Shown piece by piece: positions 52,727 to 61,022 of a stretch of 64,000 nucleotides of DNA. The notes under the pieces were generated by a model. It ran no database searches. It saw only the letters and a program-made list of their open reading frames with translations, and was not told the DNA's origin. Both the position numbers and the translations under genes were made by a program. The stretch comes from Bradyrhizobium sp. 164 (GTDB lineage: Bacteria > Pseudomonadota > Alphaproteobacteria > Rhizobiales > Xanthobacteraceae): contig NZ_JADPKA010000094.1 of assembly GCF_023073715.1 (NCBI RefSeq), positions 1 through 64,000 on the forward strand, given 5' to 3'. Position 1 is the first letter of the stretch, and the number at the start of each line of letters is the position of its first letter.

Positions 52727-53662
52727 CTACGGCTTCTTCAGCGCAGCGTGCGGCCGGCCGAAATCGGGCGCGGCCGAATCCTGGCCGATCTCGACGATTC
52801 CGCGGCGGATGGCGCGGGTGCGGGTGAAGTGGTCGAACAGAGCTTCGCCGTCGCCGCGGCGGATCGCGCGGGTGAGCTTGGCGAGGTCCTCAGTGAAGGT
52901 GCCGAGCATCTCCAGCACGGCCTCCTTGTTGGCGAGGAAGACGTCGCGCCACATCGTCGGGTCGGAGGCCGCGATGCGGGTGAAATCGCGAAAGCCGCCG
53001 GCGGAGAATTTGATCACCTCGGATTCCGTCACCTGCGCCAGCTCGTCGGCGGTACCGACGATGGTGTAGGCGATCAGATGCGGCAAATGGCTGGTGATCG
53101 CGAGCACGAGATCATGATGATCCGGCGTCATGATTTCGACCTTGGCGCCCATTGCCGCCCAGAACGCGCGCAGGCGATCGGTGGCAGCAGCATCGACGCC
53201 TTCCGGTGGCGTGAGGATGCACCAGCGGTTGATGAAGAGCTCGGCGAAGCCCGAATCCGGACCCGAATGCTCGGTGCCCGCGACCGGATGCGCCGGCACG
53301 AAATGAACGCCCTGCGGCAGATGCGGGGCCATGTCCCTGACCACCGCGCCCTTGACCGAGCCGACATCGGAGATGATCGCACCCGGCTTGAGATGCGCGG
53401 CGATCTCCCGCGCGACCTCGCCACAGGCGCCGACGGGAATGCAGAGGATGACGAGATCGGCATCCTTCACCGCTTCCGCGTTGGTCGCCACGACGTGGTC
53501 GACGATGCCGAGCTCGGCGACCCGCGCGCGCGTCTTTTCCGAGCGCGCGGTGGTGACGATCTCACCCGCCAAGCCCTGGAGCTTCGCAGCGCGCGCGATC
53601 GAGCCGCCGATCAGGCCGAAGCCGATCAGCGCGACGCGCTGGAAGTGCGCCTGCGCGCTCAT
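52727..53662 (-). CDS. Prephenate/arogenate dehydrogenase family protein
   Basis: A 311-aa NAD(P)-dependent dehydrogenase of tyrosine synthesis. The Rossmann motif is VALIGFGLIGGSIARAA; the TyrA-family core HPVAGTEHSGPDSG and ITSHLPHLIAYTIVG are present. It has no fused chorismate mutase or ACT domain, similar to cyclohexadienyl dehydrogenases of alphaproteobacteria. Its start overlaps the hisC stop by four bases (ATGA). Specificity (prephenate or arogenate) is not determined. Confidence 0.92.
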   Translation of the reverse strand: MSAQAHFQRVALIGFGLIGGSIARAAKLQGLAGEIVTTARSEKTRARVAELGIVDHVVATNAEAVKDADLVILCIPVGACGEVAREIAAHLKPGAIISDVGSVKGAVVRDMAPHLPQGVHFVPAHPVAGTEHSGPDSGFAELFINRWCILTPPEGVDAAATDRLRAFWAAMGAKVEIMTPDHHDLVLAITSHLPHLIAYTIVGTADELAQVTESEVIKFSAGGFRDFTRIAASDPTMWRDVFLANKEAVLEMLGTFTEDLAKLTRAIRRGDGEALFDHFTRTRAIRRGIVEIGQDSAAPDFGRPHAALKKP

Positions 53663-54762
53663 TTGCCGCCCATGAAGTCGCGCAAGGCCTCAACCACGAG
53701 GCGGTTGGCCTCCTCGGTGCCGATGGTCATGCGCAGCGCATGCGGCAGGCCGTAATTCTTCAGCGCGCGCAACACCAGGCCCCGCTTGGTGAGGAAGGCG
53801 TCGGCATCATCCGCGGTCTGGCCCTTGTCGGTCGGGAAGTGGATCAGCACGAAATTGGCGACGCTCGGCGTCACCTTCAGCCCGAGCTTGCCGATCTCCT
53901 CGGTCAGCCGGTTGCGCCAGGTCTCGGTGAACTGCTTCGACATCGCCTGGTGCGCGGTGTCCTCGATCGCGGCGACCGCGGCATACATCGCCGGCGTCGA
54001 CACGTTGAAGGGACCGCGGATGCGGTTGACTGCGTCGATGATGTGCTCGGGGCCGAACATCCAGCCGATGCGCAGCGCCGCAAGTCCGTGGATCTTGGAG
54101 AAGGTGTGCGTCACCACCGTGTTCTCGGTGGTGGCGACGAGCTCGATTCCCATCTCGTAATCGTTGCGCGAGACGTAGTCGCAATAGGCGGCGTCCAGCA
54201 CCAGCAGCACCTGCGACGGCAGTCCGGCGCGCAGGCGCTTGACCTCGTCGAACGGCAGATAGGTGCCGGTCGGGTTGTTGGGATTGGCGAGCCAGACCAG
54301 CTTTGTCCGCGGTGTCACGGCGTTGAGGATGGCGTCGACGTCGGCGGTGAAGTTGGTTTCGGGCGCCACCACGTTCTTGGCCCCGTTCGCCATCGTCGCG
54401 ATCGGGTAGACCAGGAAGCCGTGGGTGGTCGAGATCGCCTCGTCGCCCTGGCTGAGATAAGTGTGCGCGAGCAGATTGAGGATCTCATCGGAGCCGGCGC
54501 CGCAGATGATGCGGTTGGGGTCGAGACCGAAGCTGCGGCCGATCGCTTCGCGCAGCACGCGCGAGGTGCCTTCCGGATAATCCTCCAGATGATCCGCCAC
54601 TCGCTTGAACGCCTCGATCGCCTTCGGCGAGGGCCCGAACGGCGTCTCGTTGGCCGAGAGCTTGAACACCTTGCGGCCCGGCTCCGGCACCGGGCTCTTG
54701 CCGGGCGTGTAGGGCGCAATATCGAGAATGCCGGGATTCGGCACGGGGCGGGACATCTTCAA
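53659..54762 (-). CDS. hisC: Histidinol-phosphate aminotransferase
   Basis: A 367-aa PLP aminotransferase. It carries NPNNPTGTYLP, DAAYCDYVS and the PLP lysine in HTFSKIHGLAALRIGW. In organisms with this gene order HisC-type enzymes often also act in phenylalanine and tyrosine synthesis. Its position between chorismate mutase and a tyrA-like gene supports an aromatic role here, alone or besides histidine. Confidence 0.9.
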   Translation of the reverse strand: MKMSRPVPNPGILDIAPYTPGKSPVPEPGRKVFKLSANETPFGPSPKAIEAFKRVADHLEDYPEGTSRVLREAIGRSFGLDPNRIICGAGSDEILNLLAHTYLSQGDEAISTTHGFLVYPIATMANGAKNVVAPETNFTADVDAILNAVTPRTKLVWLANPNNPTGTYLPFDEVKRLRAGLPSQVLLVLDAAYCDYVSRNDYEMGIELVATTENTVVTHTFSKIHGLAALRIGWMFGPEHIIDAVNRIRGPFNVSTPAMYAAVAAIEDTAHQAMSKQFTETWRNRLTEEIGKLGLKVTPSVANFVLIHFPTDKGQTADDADAFLTKRGLVLRALKNYGLPHALRMTIGTEEANRLVVEALRDFMGGK

Positions 54763-54789
54763 CTCCGGATTGGCGGGACGGCTCGCGAC

Positions 54790-55638
54790 TTACGATTTCG
54801 GCCCTGTCGGGGGCACCGTATAGCGCGTTGCGTGGCTGCCGACGAGGGCCGTGGAGCGCACCGAGGCCCCTGCCTCGATCAGGGCAGCCCTGATCTTGTC
54901 GATGCTGGTCGCGCTCGTGACCGAAACCAGCAGGGCGGCGCCGTCGAAGGCAGTATCGGGCACCGCCACGATTTCGGCAAGCGGCGACAGGGCGCGCGCG
55001 ACCTCGGCGTTCCAGCCGGAGACGCGCACGCTGAAGGTCTCGACCTCAGTCACCAGCGCGCTGTCGGCGACGCGCGAGATCGCGAACACCGGCAGTGCAG
55101 CCGGATGGTCGGCGCGCTCGACGAACGGCATCCGCGCGATGATCTTGGGCGCGCCGTCGGCTTCCAGCTCCAGCCACCACGGCGTGCGGCTCGAGGTCGC
55201 CGAGACCAGCGCCAGGTCGCCCTTGGATTTCGCCACCGCCTCGACTGCGGCCTGCGCGCTGAAATGCGCGACGTAGGGCACGGTGAAGCCGAAGTGGAAG
55301 CGCGCGGAATCGCGCATCGCCGGCTCGCTCACCGAGATGTCGGCATGCACGGAGAACGGCGCCTGCACATAGGTGAAGGTCGAGATGATGACGCGCCAGA
55401 TGCTCTCGACCGTGTCGAGCGGCAGGATGCCGCGATGACGCTGGACGAGGTCGCGCATCATGGCGGCCTCGCGCGCCGGCCGGAATGCGGAGCCGACCTC
55501 TTGGGTCTGCTTCACCTGGATCAGGCGGTGGATGATGTCGCCGCGCTGCATCAGGAGGCGATGCATGCCCTCGTCGATCGCGTCGATCTCCTTGCGCAAT
55601 TCCTGAAGCGATGGCGGCGCGGGCGGACGTTGGGACAT
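54790..55638 (-). CDS. Chorismate mutase
   Basis: A 282-aa protein. Residues ~8-95 form an AroQ-type chorismate mutase (ELRKEIDAIDEGMHRLLMQR, RLIQVKQ, REAAMMRDLVQRH). The remaining ~185 residues form a further region reminiscent of a degenerate prephenate-dehydratase/ACT module (DLALVSATSSRTPWW, AALPVFAISRVADSA); I see no intact dehydratase signature. The ATG at 55638 fits homologue starts; a GTG at 55692 is also open. It is the first gene of a minus-strand unit with hisC and tyrA-like. Confidence 0.87.
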   Translation of the reverse strand: MSQRPPAPPSLQELRKEIDAIDEGMHRLLMQRGDIIHRLIQVKQTQEVGSAFRPAREAAMMRDLVQRHRGILPLDTVESIWRVIISTFTYVQAPFSVHADISVSEPAMRDSARFHFGFTVPYVAHFSAQAAVEAVAKSKGDLALVSATSSRTPWWLELEADGAPKIIARMPFVERADHPAALPVFAISRVADSALVTEVETFSVRVSGWNAEVARALSPLAEIVAVPDTAFDGAALLVSVTSATSIDKIRAALIEAGASVRSTALVGSHATRYTVPPTGPKS

Positions 55639-55812
55639 GACTGACAACGGCTGTTCAGAGGCGTTCCAATGCGGATCGGTCAGTGCCGTCACCGCTGCGG
55701 TCGATGTCCTGATTAGGCAGGATAGGCCGCGAAAGCAAAGAGAAATGCGAGGAGAAGCTGGGCCTTTTCAGGCGACGTATCAGGGACGAATTGGGTTAAT
55801 CCGGACCGCGGC

Positions 55813-55841
55813 TTGACGAAGACCGCTCCAGACAGTAAGTT
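55813..55841 (+). promoter_or_regulatory. Putative metX leader promoter
   Basis: TTGACG at 55813-55818 and TAAGTT at 55836-55841 with 17-bp spacing, in a sigma-70-like arrangement. The predicted transcription start (about 55848-55850) would place the SAM-II aptamer at the very 5' end of the RNA. Confidence 0.55.
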
Positions 55842-55851
55842 TTTGCCTGTT

Positions 55852-55905
55852 CCGTGGTCATTTGAGCCGGCCGGCTTGCAGCCACGTTAAAAAACTCGCT
55901 AAACA
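55852..55905 (+). ncRNA. SAM-II riboswitch aptamer
   Basis: Consensus of the metA-motif/SAM-II class: P1 strands CGTGG and CCACG, ATTTGA at the P1-P2 junction, the GC-rich segment GCCGGCCGGCTTGCAG, then the conserved TTAAA and CGCTAAA tail that forms the pseudoknot. The position is 109 bases before metX, a classic target. Binding of S-adenosylmethionine is expected to lower expression. Confidence 0.93.
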
Positions 55906-55957
55906 GGCCGGGGACGCTTCCGATCCCGGCCGAACCTATCGTTCAGGCCGGGTTTTT
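55906..55957 (+). terminator. Terminator/antiterminator expression platform
   Basis: The terminator stem is CCCGGCC (55925-55931) with GGCCGGG (55946-55952), extended by GAAC/GTTC, and followed by TTTTT at 55953-55957. An alternative hairpin pairs GGCCGGG at 55906-55912, directly after the aptamer, with the same CCCGGCC. The two are mutually exclusive, as in transcription-attenuating riboswitches. Confidence 0.85.
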
Positions 55958-56013
55958 CATGGCCTGATGTCACTGCGGTCGTAAGTCTGATCGCAAACGA
56001 GGTCGATGCTCAG

Positions 56014-57216
56014 ATGGGTAGCGTCAAGTCGATTCCGAGTCCCGCGATCAGCGCCGACGATCGATCGCACGAGGTAGATCATCCGAGTTCGCAGGTTATG
56101 CATTTCGGCGCCGATCAGCCGCTGCGGCTCGATTGCGGCATCGATCTCTCCCCGTTCCAGATCGCCTACCAGACCTATGGCGAGCTGAACGCCGATCGCT
56201 CCAACGCCATTCTGGTTTGCCATGCGCTGACCGGCGACCAGCATGTCGCCAACGTGCATCCGGTCACCGGCAAGCCCGGCTGGTGGGAGACGCTGGTCGG
56301 CCCCGGCCGTCCGCTTGATCCTCAACACTACTTCATCATCTGCTCCAACGTGATCGGCGGCTGCATGGGCTCGACCGGGCCGGCTTCGATCAATCCCGCG
56401 ACGGGCAAGGTCTGGGGTCTCGATTTCCCCGTCATCACCATTCCCGACATGGTACGCGCGCAGGCGATGCTGATCGACCGGCTCGGCATCGACACGCTGT
56501 TCGCGGTGGTGGGCGGCTCGATGGGAGGCATGCAGGTGCTGCAATGGACCGCGGCCTATCCTGCCCGCGTGTACTCCGCGCTGGCGATCGCGTGCTCGAC
56601 GCGGCACTCGGCGCAGAACATCGCCTTCCACGAGCTCGGCCGCCAGGCCGTGATGGCCGATCCCGATTGGCGCAATGGCGGCTATGCCGACCATGGTATC
56701 CACCCGCATCGCGGCCTCGCGGTGGCACGGATGGCGGCGCACATCACCTATCTCTCAGACGCTGCGCTGCACCGGAAATTCGGCCGCCGCATGCAGGACC
56801 GTGAGCTGCCGACCTTTTCGTTCGACGCCGACTTTCAGGTCGAGTCCTATTTGCGCTATCAGGGCTCGTCCTTCGTCGAGCGCTTCGATGCCAATTCCTA
56901 TCTCTATCTGACGCGCGCGATGGATTATTTCGACATCGCCGCCGATCATGGTGGCGTGCTGGCAAAGGCGTTCGTGGGCATCAAGACCCGCTTCTGCGTG
57001 GTCTCCTTCACCAGCGACTGGCTGTTCCCGACATCGGAATCGCGCGCGCTGGTGCACGCGCTGAATGCATCAAGCGCTCGGGTGTCGTTCGCCGAAATCG
57101 AGACCGATCGCGGCCACGACGCCTTCCTGCTCGACGTCCCCGAATTCTTCGACATCTCGCGGGCCTTCCTGCAATCCGCGGGCAAGGCCCGCGGTCTCAA
57201 CGGCAAAGGTGGCTAA
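56014..57216 (+). CDS. metX: Homoserine O-acetyltransferase
   Basis: A 400-aa alpha/beta-hydrolase-fold enzyme catalysing the first committed step of methionine synthesis from homoserine. The nucleophile is in GGSMGGMQVLQW, with GCMGSTGPASINP before it and the catalytic His in DRGHDAFLLD. It could use succinyl-CoA instead of acetyl-CoA; MetX enzymes in proteobacteria vary, and this cannot be decided here. It lies under the SAM-II riboswitch and is followed after one base by metW. Confidence 0.95.
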   Translation: MGSVKSIPSPAISADDRSHEVDHPSSQVMHFGADQPLRLDCGIDLSPFQIAYQTYGELNADRSNAILVCHALTGDQHVANVHPVTGKPGWWETLVGPGRPLDPQHYFIICSNVIGGCMGSTGPASINPATGKVWGLDFPVITIPDMVRAQAMLIDRLGIDTLFAVVGGSMGGMQVLQWTAAYPARVYSALAIACSTRHSAQNIAFHELGRQAVMADPDWRNGGYADHGIHPHRGLAVARMAAHITYLSDAALHRKFGRRMQDRELPTFSFDADFQVESYLRYQGSSFVERFDANSYLYLTRAMDYFDIAADHGGVLAKAFVGIKTRFCVVSFTSDWLFPTSESRALVHALNASSARVSFAEIETDRGHDAFLLDVPEFFDISRAFLQSAGKARGLNGKGG

Positions 57217-57217
57217 G

Positions 57218-57880
57218 ATGTCGGTACAGGAGGTGCTGCCGCTGAACGGCGTTGCGACGGGGCCGTCCGGTCAGTTTCGCGCCGATCATCTGCTCGTTGC
57301 CGAGATGGTCAAGCCGGGCTCGAAGGTGCTCGACGTCGGCTGCGGCGAGGGCGATCTGCTCCAGCTGCTGGAAACGCGTGGGATCGACGGCCGCGGCATC
57401 GAGCTGTCGCGCGAGGGCGTCAACCGCTGCGTCGCCAAGGGGCTCGCGGTGGTGCAGGGCGATGCCGATACCGACCTCGTCAACTATCCCGACGACGCCT
57501 TCGATTACGTGATCCTGTCGCAGACGCTGCAGGCGACGCGGCAGCCGCGGGTGGTGCTGGAGAACCTGCTGCGCATCGGCCGCCGCGCCATCGTGTCGTT
57601 TCCGAATTTCGGCTTCTGGAAGATGCGGCTCCAGCTCCTGATCGGCGGTCACATGCCGCGTACGGAGAATCTGCCGGCAACCTGGTACGACACCGCCAAC
57701 ATCCACTTCTGCACCATCAAGGATTTTGTCGAGCTCTGCGACCAGATCAACGTCAAGATGGAGCGCTCGGTCGCGCTCGACCTCTACGGCCGCCCGGTGC
57801 CGCTGAACCTGCCATGGTGGGTGTGGAACATGTTCGGCGAGCAGGGCGTGTTTCTGCTGAGCAGGGGCGGGGGCAAATAG
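57218..57880 (+). CDS. metW: Methionine biosynthesis protein MetW
   Basis: A 220-aa MetW, a methyltransferase-fold protein needed with MetX for homoserine acylation in several proteobacteria. The SAM-binding-like motif is VLDVGCGEGDLLQLL; further marks are ISLS-type residues GIELSREGVNRCVAKG, YVILSQTLQATRQP and SFPNFGFWKMRLQLL. The ATG follows the metX stop by one base, so the pair is co-translated and shares the riboswitch. Confidence 0.95.
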   Translation: MSVQEVLPLNGVATGPSGQFRADHLLVAEMVKPGSKVLDVGCGEGDLLQLLETRGIDGRGIELSREGVNRCVAKGLAVVQGDADTDLVNYPDDAFDYVILSQTLQATRQPRVVLENLLRIGRRAIVSFPNFGFWKMRLQLLIGGHMPRTENLPATWYDTANIHFCTIKDFVELCDQINVKMERSVALDLYGRPVPLNLPWWVWNMFGEQGVFLLSRGGGK

Positions 57881-57927
57881 TTTCTCGTCATTCGAGATTT
57901 GGGCGAGCCCCATCAACGCGCTCAACT

Positions 57928-58097
57928 GTCATCGCCCGGCTTGCCGCCTTCGCCAAGGCTTCGGCGGGCCGAGCACTCCTGTGGGCCTCGGCGTAGCCTT
58001 GGCGGAGCCGGGACCGGGGCGATCCGGTGCGCCGAGACGGGAGTAATTAAACGATAGGCCGCGGCGTACTGGATTCTCCGCCTTCGCGGGGGATGAC
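57928..58097. repeat. GTCATCG-type repeat, copy 2
   Basis: It opens GTCATCGCCCGGC and closes GGGGGATGAC. It includes the 25-bp motif also found at 4792 (here 57944-57968) and the ACGATAGGC, GCGTACTGGAT and CCGCCTTCGCGG strings shared with 45700-45816. It lies between convergent metW and a hydrolase gene. Confidence 0.75.
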
Positions 58098-58127
58098 AGC
58101 GCGCCCGCATTGGCTTTCGTCAATACG

Positions 58128-58991
58128 CTAATGCGCTGCCACCGACCTCGGATCGCGCACCGGCCAGCGGCCCGCTTCCACCAGCGTGACGAACCGCTCC
58201 ACGCTCTCGTTGAATAGCGCGGGCTCTTCGAGGTTGAGGACGTGGCCCGACTTCGGAAACATCGCGAGCCCTGCGGCCGGAAGATGCTTCTTCAGGAACA
58301 GGCTCGGTCCGACGCACGGATCGTCCTCGTCGCCACAGATGATCAGCGCCGGCGTTGCAACGCCTCTGATCGCATCCGTCATAGTATAGATCGAGGGACG
58401 GCCGCCCTGGAAGCCGCGCATCGTGCGCGCCGATCCCTTGGCATCGTGGCGAGCAAGGGCAGCGTAGAAATCGGTATGGCCGCGCGGGTCCTTCACCAGG
58501 AAGGGAATCCGGCTCGGCGCCTCGCGCGTGACCTTTGCGACTTCCGCGGAGCCGAGCGCCTCGAACTGCTCGGCATTGGCGCGGCACTGCCTGCGCCAGG
58601 CGTCGAGATTATCGATCTCGGAGCCCGAGCCGACGCCGGCCAGCGTCATCGAAAATGCGCGCTGTGGCGCATTGAGCCCGATCTGAAGCGAGGAGTAGGC
58701 CCCCATCGACAGGCCGACGAGATGCGCGCGCTCGATCCCGAGGTGATCGAGCACCGCGAGCGCGTCGGTGTAGAAATGCGTGTAGGTGTAGGCCTCGCCA
58801 TCGGGCACGTCGGACGGCGTGTAGCCGCGCGCAGAGTAAGTGATGCAGCGATGGCCGCGCGAGAAGTAGCGCATCTGCGGCTCCCAATTGGTGTAGTCGG
58901 CCGCGAACTCGTGCAGGAAGATCATCGGCGTGCCGGCGCCGGCTTCCTCGAAATACAGACGGCAATCATCCTTCGTCACGGCGTAAGGCAT
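58128..58991 (-). CDS. Alpha/beta-fold hydrolase
   Basis: A 287-aa hydrolase with oxyanion motif IFLHEFAAD, nucleophile GLSMGAYSS (Ser about 96), Asp in GDEDDPCV and His in SGHVLNLE. It resembles the 3-oxoadipate enol-lactonase/haloperoxidase-like subgroup; the substrate is unknown. The ATG at 58991 follows AGGGAGA by five bases, which excludes the longer upstream start. Confidence 0.87.
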   Translation of the reverse strand: MPYAVTKDDCRLYFEEAGAGTPMIFLHEFAADYTNWEPQMRYFSRGHRCITYSARGYTPSDVPDGEAYTYTHFYTDALAVLDHLGIERAHLVGLSMGAYSSLQIGLNAPQRAFSMTLAGVGSGSEIDNLDAWRRQCRANAEQFEALGSAEVAKVTREAPSRIPFLVKDPRGHTDFYAALARHDAKGSARTMRGFQGGRPSIYTMTDAIRGVATPALIICGDEDDPCVGPSLFLKKHLPAAGLAMFPKSGHVLNLEEPALFNESVERFVTLVEAGRWPVRDPRSVAAH

Positions 58992-59188
58992 GCGGTTCTC
59001 CCTGAGAGTGCTGCGGCATTGGAATGCCGTTCTGCAGTTCGCGCATGAGGGTTCTAGCACCGTTAACCTCCGCGCAAAATCTCCCAGGACGTGTCTTGAT
59101 CTCGCCACATCGGGATTCTGATACGCAAAGTAGATGTCGGCCGTGCACGGGCCGATCGGGGAAGTGGGGGTGTAACGAAGGATGAAGA

Positions 59189-59875
59189 ATGTTCGAGTTG
59201 TTTGCGTCTCGCCTGTCGCGTTGTGTTGTCGCGCTGGCGCTCTTCTTCGCGGCGGTCGTCGCGTTCGTTTCTCCGGCCTCAGCGCGGCCGCATCATCGCC
59301 ATAGCGCAGAGCGGCACGCTTACGTGCACCACGCCAGACATCATCACTACCGCCACCATGCCCGCAGCTCGCGCTTCGAGCGCAGCGCGGCGCGATTGCA
59401 GGCGAGTGGATTCGCCAACACCCAGGCGAGCTATGATCCGAACGCCAATAGCGGCGGCATGGCCACTAATGGAATAGCCCCTAGCGGCTTGGCCAATAAC
59501 GCCATGAGCAGCGGCGGTTTCGGCGGCGGATCGGGCCTCGTGTCCGAGGCTCGCCGCTATCTCGGCGGCAATCCCACGGGACGCGGCAGCCTGTGGTGCG
59601 CACGCTTCATGAACATGGTGCTGCAACATACTGGGCATCAGGGCACGGGCTCCGATATGGCGAGCTCGTTCGCGCGCTACGGCACGCGCATCTCCGGTCC
59701 GCAGGTCGGCGCCATCGCGGTGATGTCGCGCGGCGGCCGCGGCGGCCATGTCGGGATCATCAGCGGCATCGATGCGCGGGGTAATCCGATCATGATCTCC
59801 GGCAACAATGGCAACCGCGTCCGCGAGGCGCCGGTCTCGCGCGGCAAGATCTATGCGTATGTGATGCCGAATTGA
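59189..59875 (+). CDS. Secreted CHAP-like (TIGR02594) protein
   Basis: A 228-aa exported protein. The signal peptide (CVVALALFFAAVVAFVSPASA) is followed by a strikingly His-rich stretch (RPHHRHSAERHAYVHHARHH), a Gly/Asn/Ser-rich linker and a TIGR02594/CHAP-like domain (about 117-228). That domain has catalytic Cys in RGSLWCARFMN and His in GGHVGIISG, the NlpC/P60-CHAP arrangement of peptidoglycan amidases or endopeptidases. Activity on cell wall is inferred from the family. The His cluster might bind metal. Confidence 0.85.
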   Translation: MFELFASRLSRCVVALALFFAAVVAFVSPASARPHHRHSAERHAYVHHARHHHYRHHARSSRFERSAARLQASGFANTQASYDPNANSGGMATNGIAPSGLANNAMSSGGFGGGSGLVSEARRYLGGNPTGRGSLWCARFMNMVLQHTGHQGTGSDMASSFARYGTRISGPQVGAIAVMSRGGRGGHVGIISGIDARGNPIMISGNNGNRVREAPVSRGKIYAYVMPN

Positions 59876-59889
59876 CGGTCGTCGCTGCC

Positions 59890-59974
59890 GTCATTGCGAG
59901 CGCAGCGAAGCAATCCAGAATCCCTCCGCGGAAGCAGTCTGGATTGCTTCGTCGCAAGTGCTCCTCGCAATGAC
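59890..59974. repeat. Palindromic intergenic repeat (GTCATTGCGAG...CTCGCAATGAC)
   Basis: The outer arms GTCATTGCGAG and CTCGCAATGAC enclose inner arms GAAGCAATCCAGA and TCTGGATTGCTTC. This 85-bp cruciform-like repeat lies between convergent genes, 15 bases after the CHAP stop codon. Confidence 0.85.
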
Positions 59975-59998
59975 GGAGTGTGTTGAGGCGGTATCGGC

Positions 59999-60787
59999 TC
60001 ACACCAGTCTCGGCTCTCCCACCGCGACCGCATCGCCGACGCCGATCTCGCCATCTTCGATCACCTCGGCATAGATGCCGCAGTCCATGTGGCCGAGATG
60101 GCGCGAGAGCGCCGGCGGGATCTCGAGGTCGCGCTTGGCGGTCACCGGGTCGACGTTGGTGGCCGGGCAGCGCTTGATGCGCTTGACCACCTTCAGCCGC
60201 GCCCGCTCGATTGCGAGCGTCTGGTCGACGAGGTCGAGCTCGGACCAAGCCGGCCAACCTTGGACATAGAGATTGGCGCGGAAGCGCAGCGGGTGGACGG
60301 TGGCGCCGCCGAGCATGGTCTCGAGGGCGCGGACGCTGTCGAGATTGATGATGGACACGACCTTGCGGGCGACGTCGGAGAAGCTGTGGTCGCGGCCGGA
60401 CAGGACCTTGGGTGGGCCCTTCAGTTCCGGCTGAAAGTTCTCCCTGAAATAGCTCTCGATGGCGGTGCGCCCGGCAGCGCTCTCGAGATCGCCGCTGGCG
60501 ACGATCTGGCCGTCCTTGCGGATGGTCAGGCGATTGGTCGCGTCCTCGAACCGGCTGTCGAGGGAGGCCAGTCGCTCATTGCGCGCCAGCATCAGAAACT
60601 GGATTTTCGGCTTCCACTGGGGCGCCTCGGGATCGAACCCGCTCGGCCCGTTCTCAATGGCGTAGCGGCGGTCGGCGGGCAGGGTCTGGCCGCTCCGCAA
60701 CGCGACGCGGGTCAGGTGTTCCGGTGTCAGGCCCTTGATCGGGTAGCGGTAGAGGCCGGTAATCTCGGCGGTGCGGCTGGCTATCAT
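59999..60787 (-). CDS. MOSC domain protein (YcbX-like)
   Basis: A 262-aa protein with an N-terminal beta-barrel (TGLYRYPIKGLTPEHLTRV) and a C-terminal MOSC domain (ARLKVVKRIKRCPATNVDP with the conserved Cys that would bind molybdenum cofactor). It is like YcbX/mARC proteins that reduce N-hydroxylated compounds. The ATG at 60787 is chosen as the usual family start. Confidence 0.87.
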   Translation of the reverse strand: MIASRTAEITGLYRYPIKGLTPEHLTRVALRSGQTLPADRRYAIENGPSGFDPEAPQWKPKIQFLMLARNERLASLDSRFEDATNRLTIRKDGQIVASGDLESAAGRTAIESYFRENFQPELKGPPKVLSGRDHSFSDVARKVVSIINLDSVRALETMLGGATVHPLRFRANLYVQGWPAWSELDLVDQTLAIERARLKVVKRIKRCPATNVDPVTAKRDLEIPPALSRHLGHMDCGIYAEVIEDGEIGVGDAVAVGEPRLV

Positions 60788-61022
60788 GCCGCTACTTAGG
60801 GGATTCGGCAGGCCCGCGCCAAGCGGCCCATGAGCGCACGAAATTGTGAACGCGCCTCTTCCGCATCCGCGACCCGCTTCCCACATTTGCCTCAGGCCGG
60901 CGGCAACGCCGGCAGAACACCGTTACCGGTTGAAACGTCAATACGGTGATCGGAAACCCAATGAAGATGCCGTCTGGAGTGCCTTTGAGGGCTCCGAGGG
61001 CAGGCCGAGGGATAGAAAAGAC

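Noticed and set aside
53740..55644. Plus-strand open frame of 634 codons opposite hisC and chorismate mutase
   Set aside because: Composition typical of antisense frames; the minus-strand genes have intact catalytic motifs.
60900..61022. Possible heat-shock (RpoH) promoter before clpB
   Set aside because: A GTTGAAA element is present near 60929, but no properly spaced -10 match convinced me.
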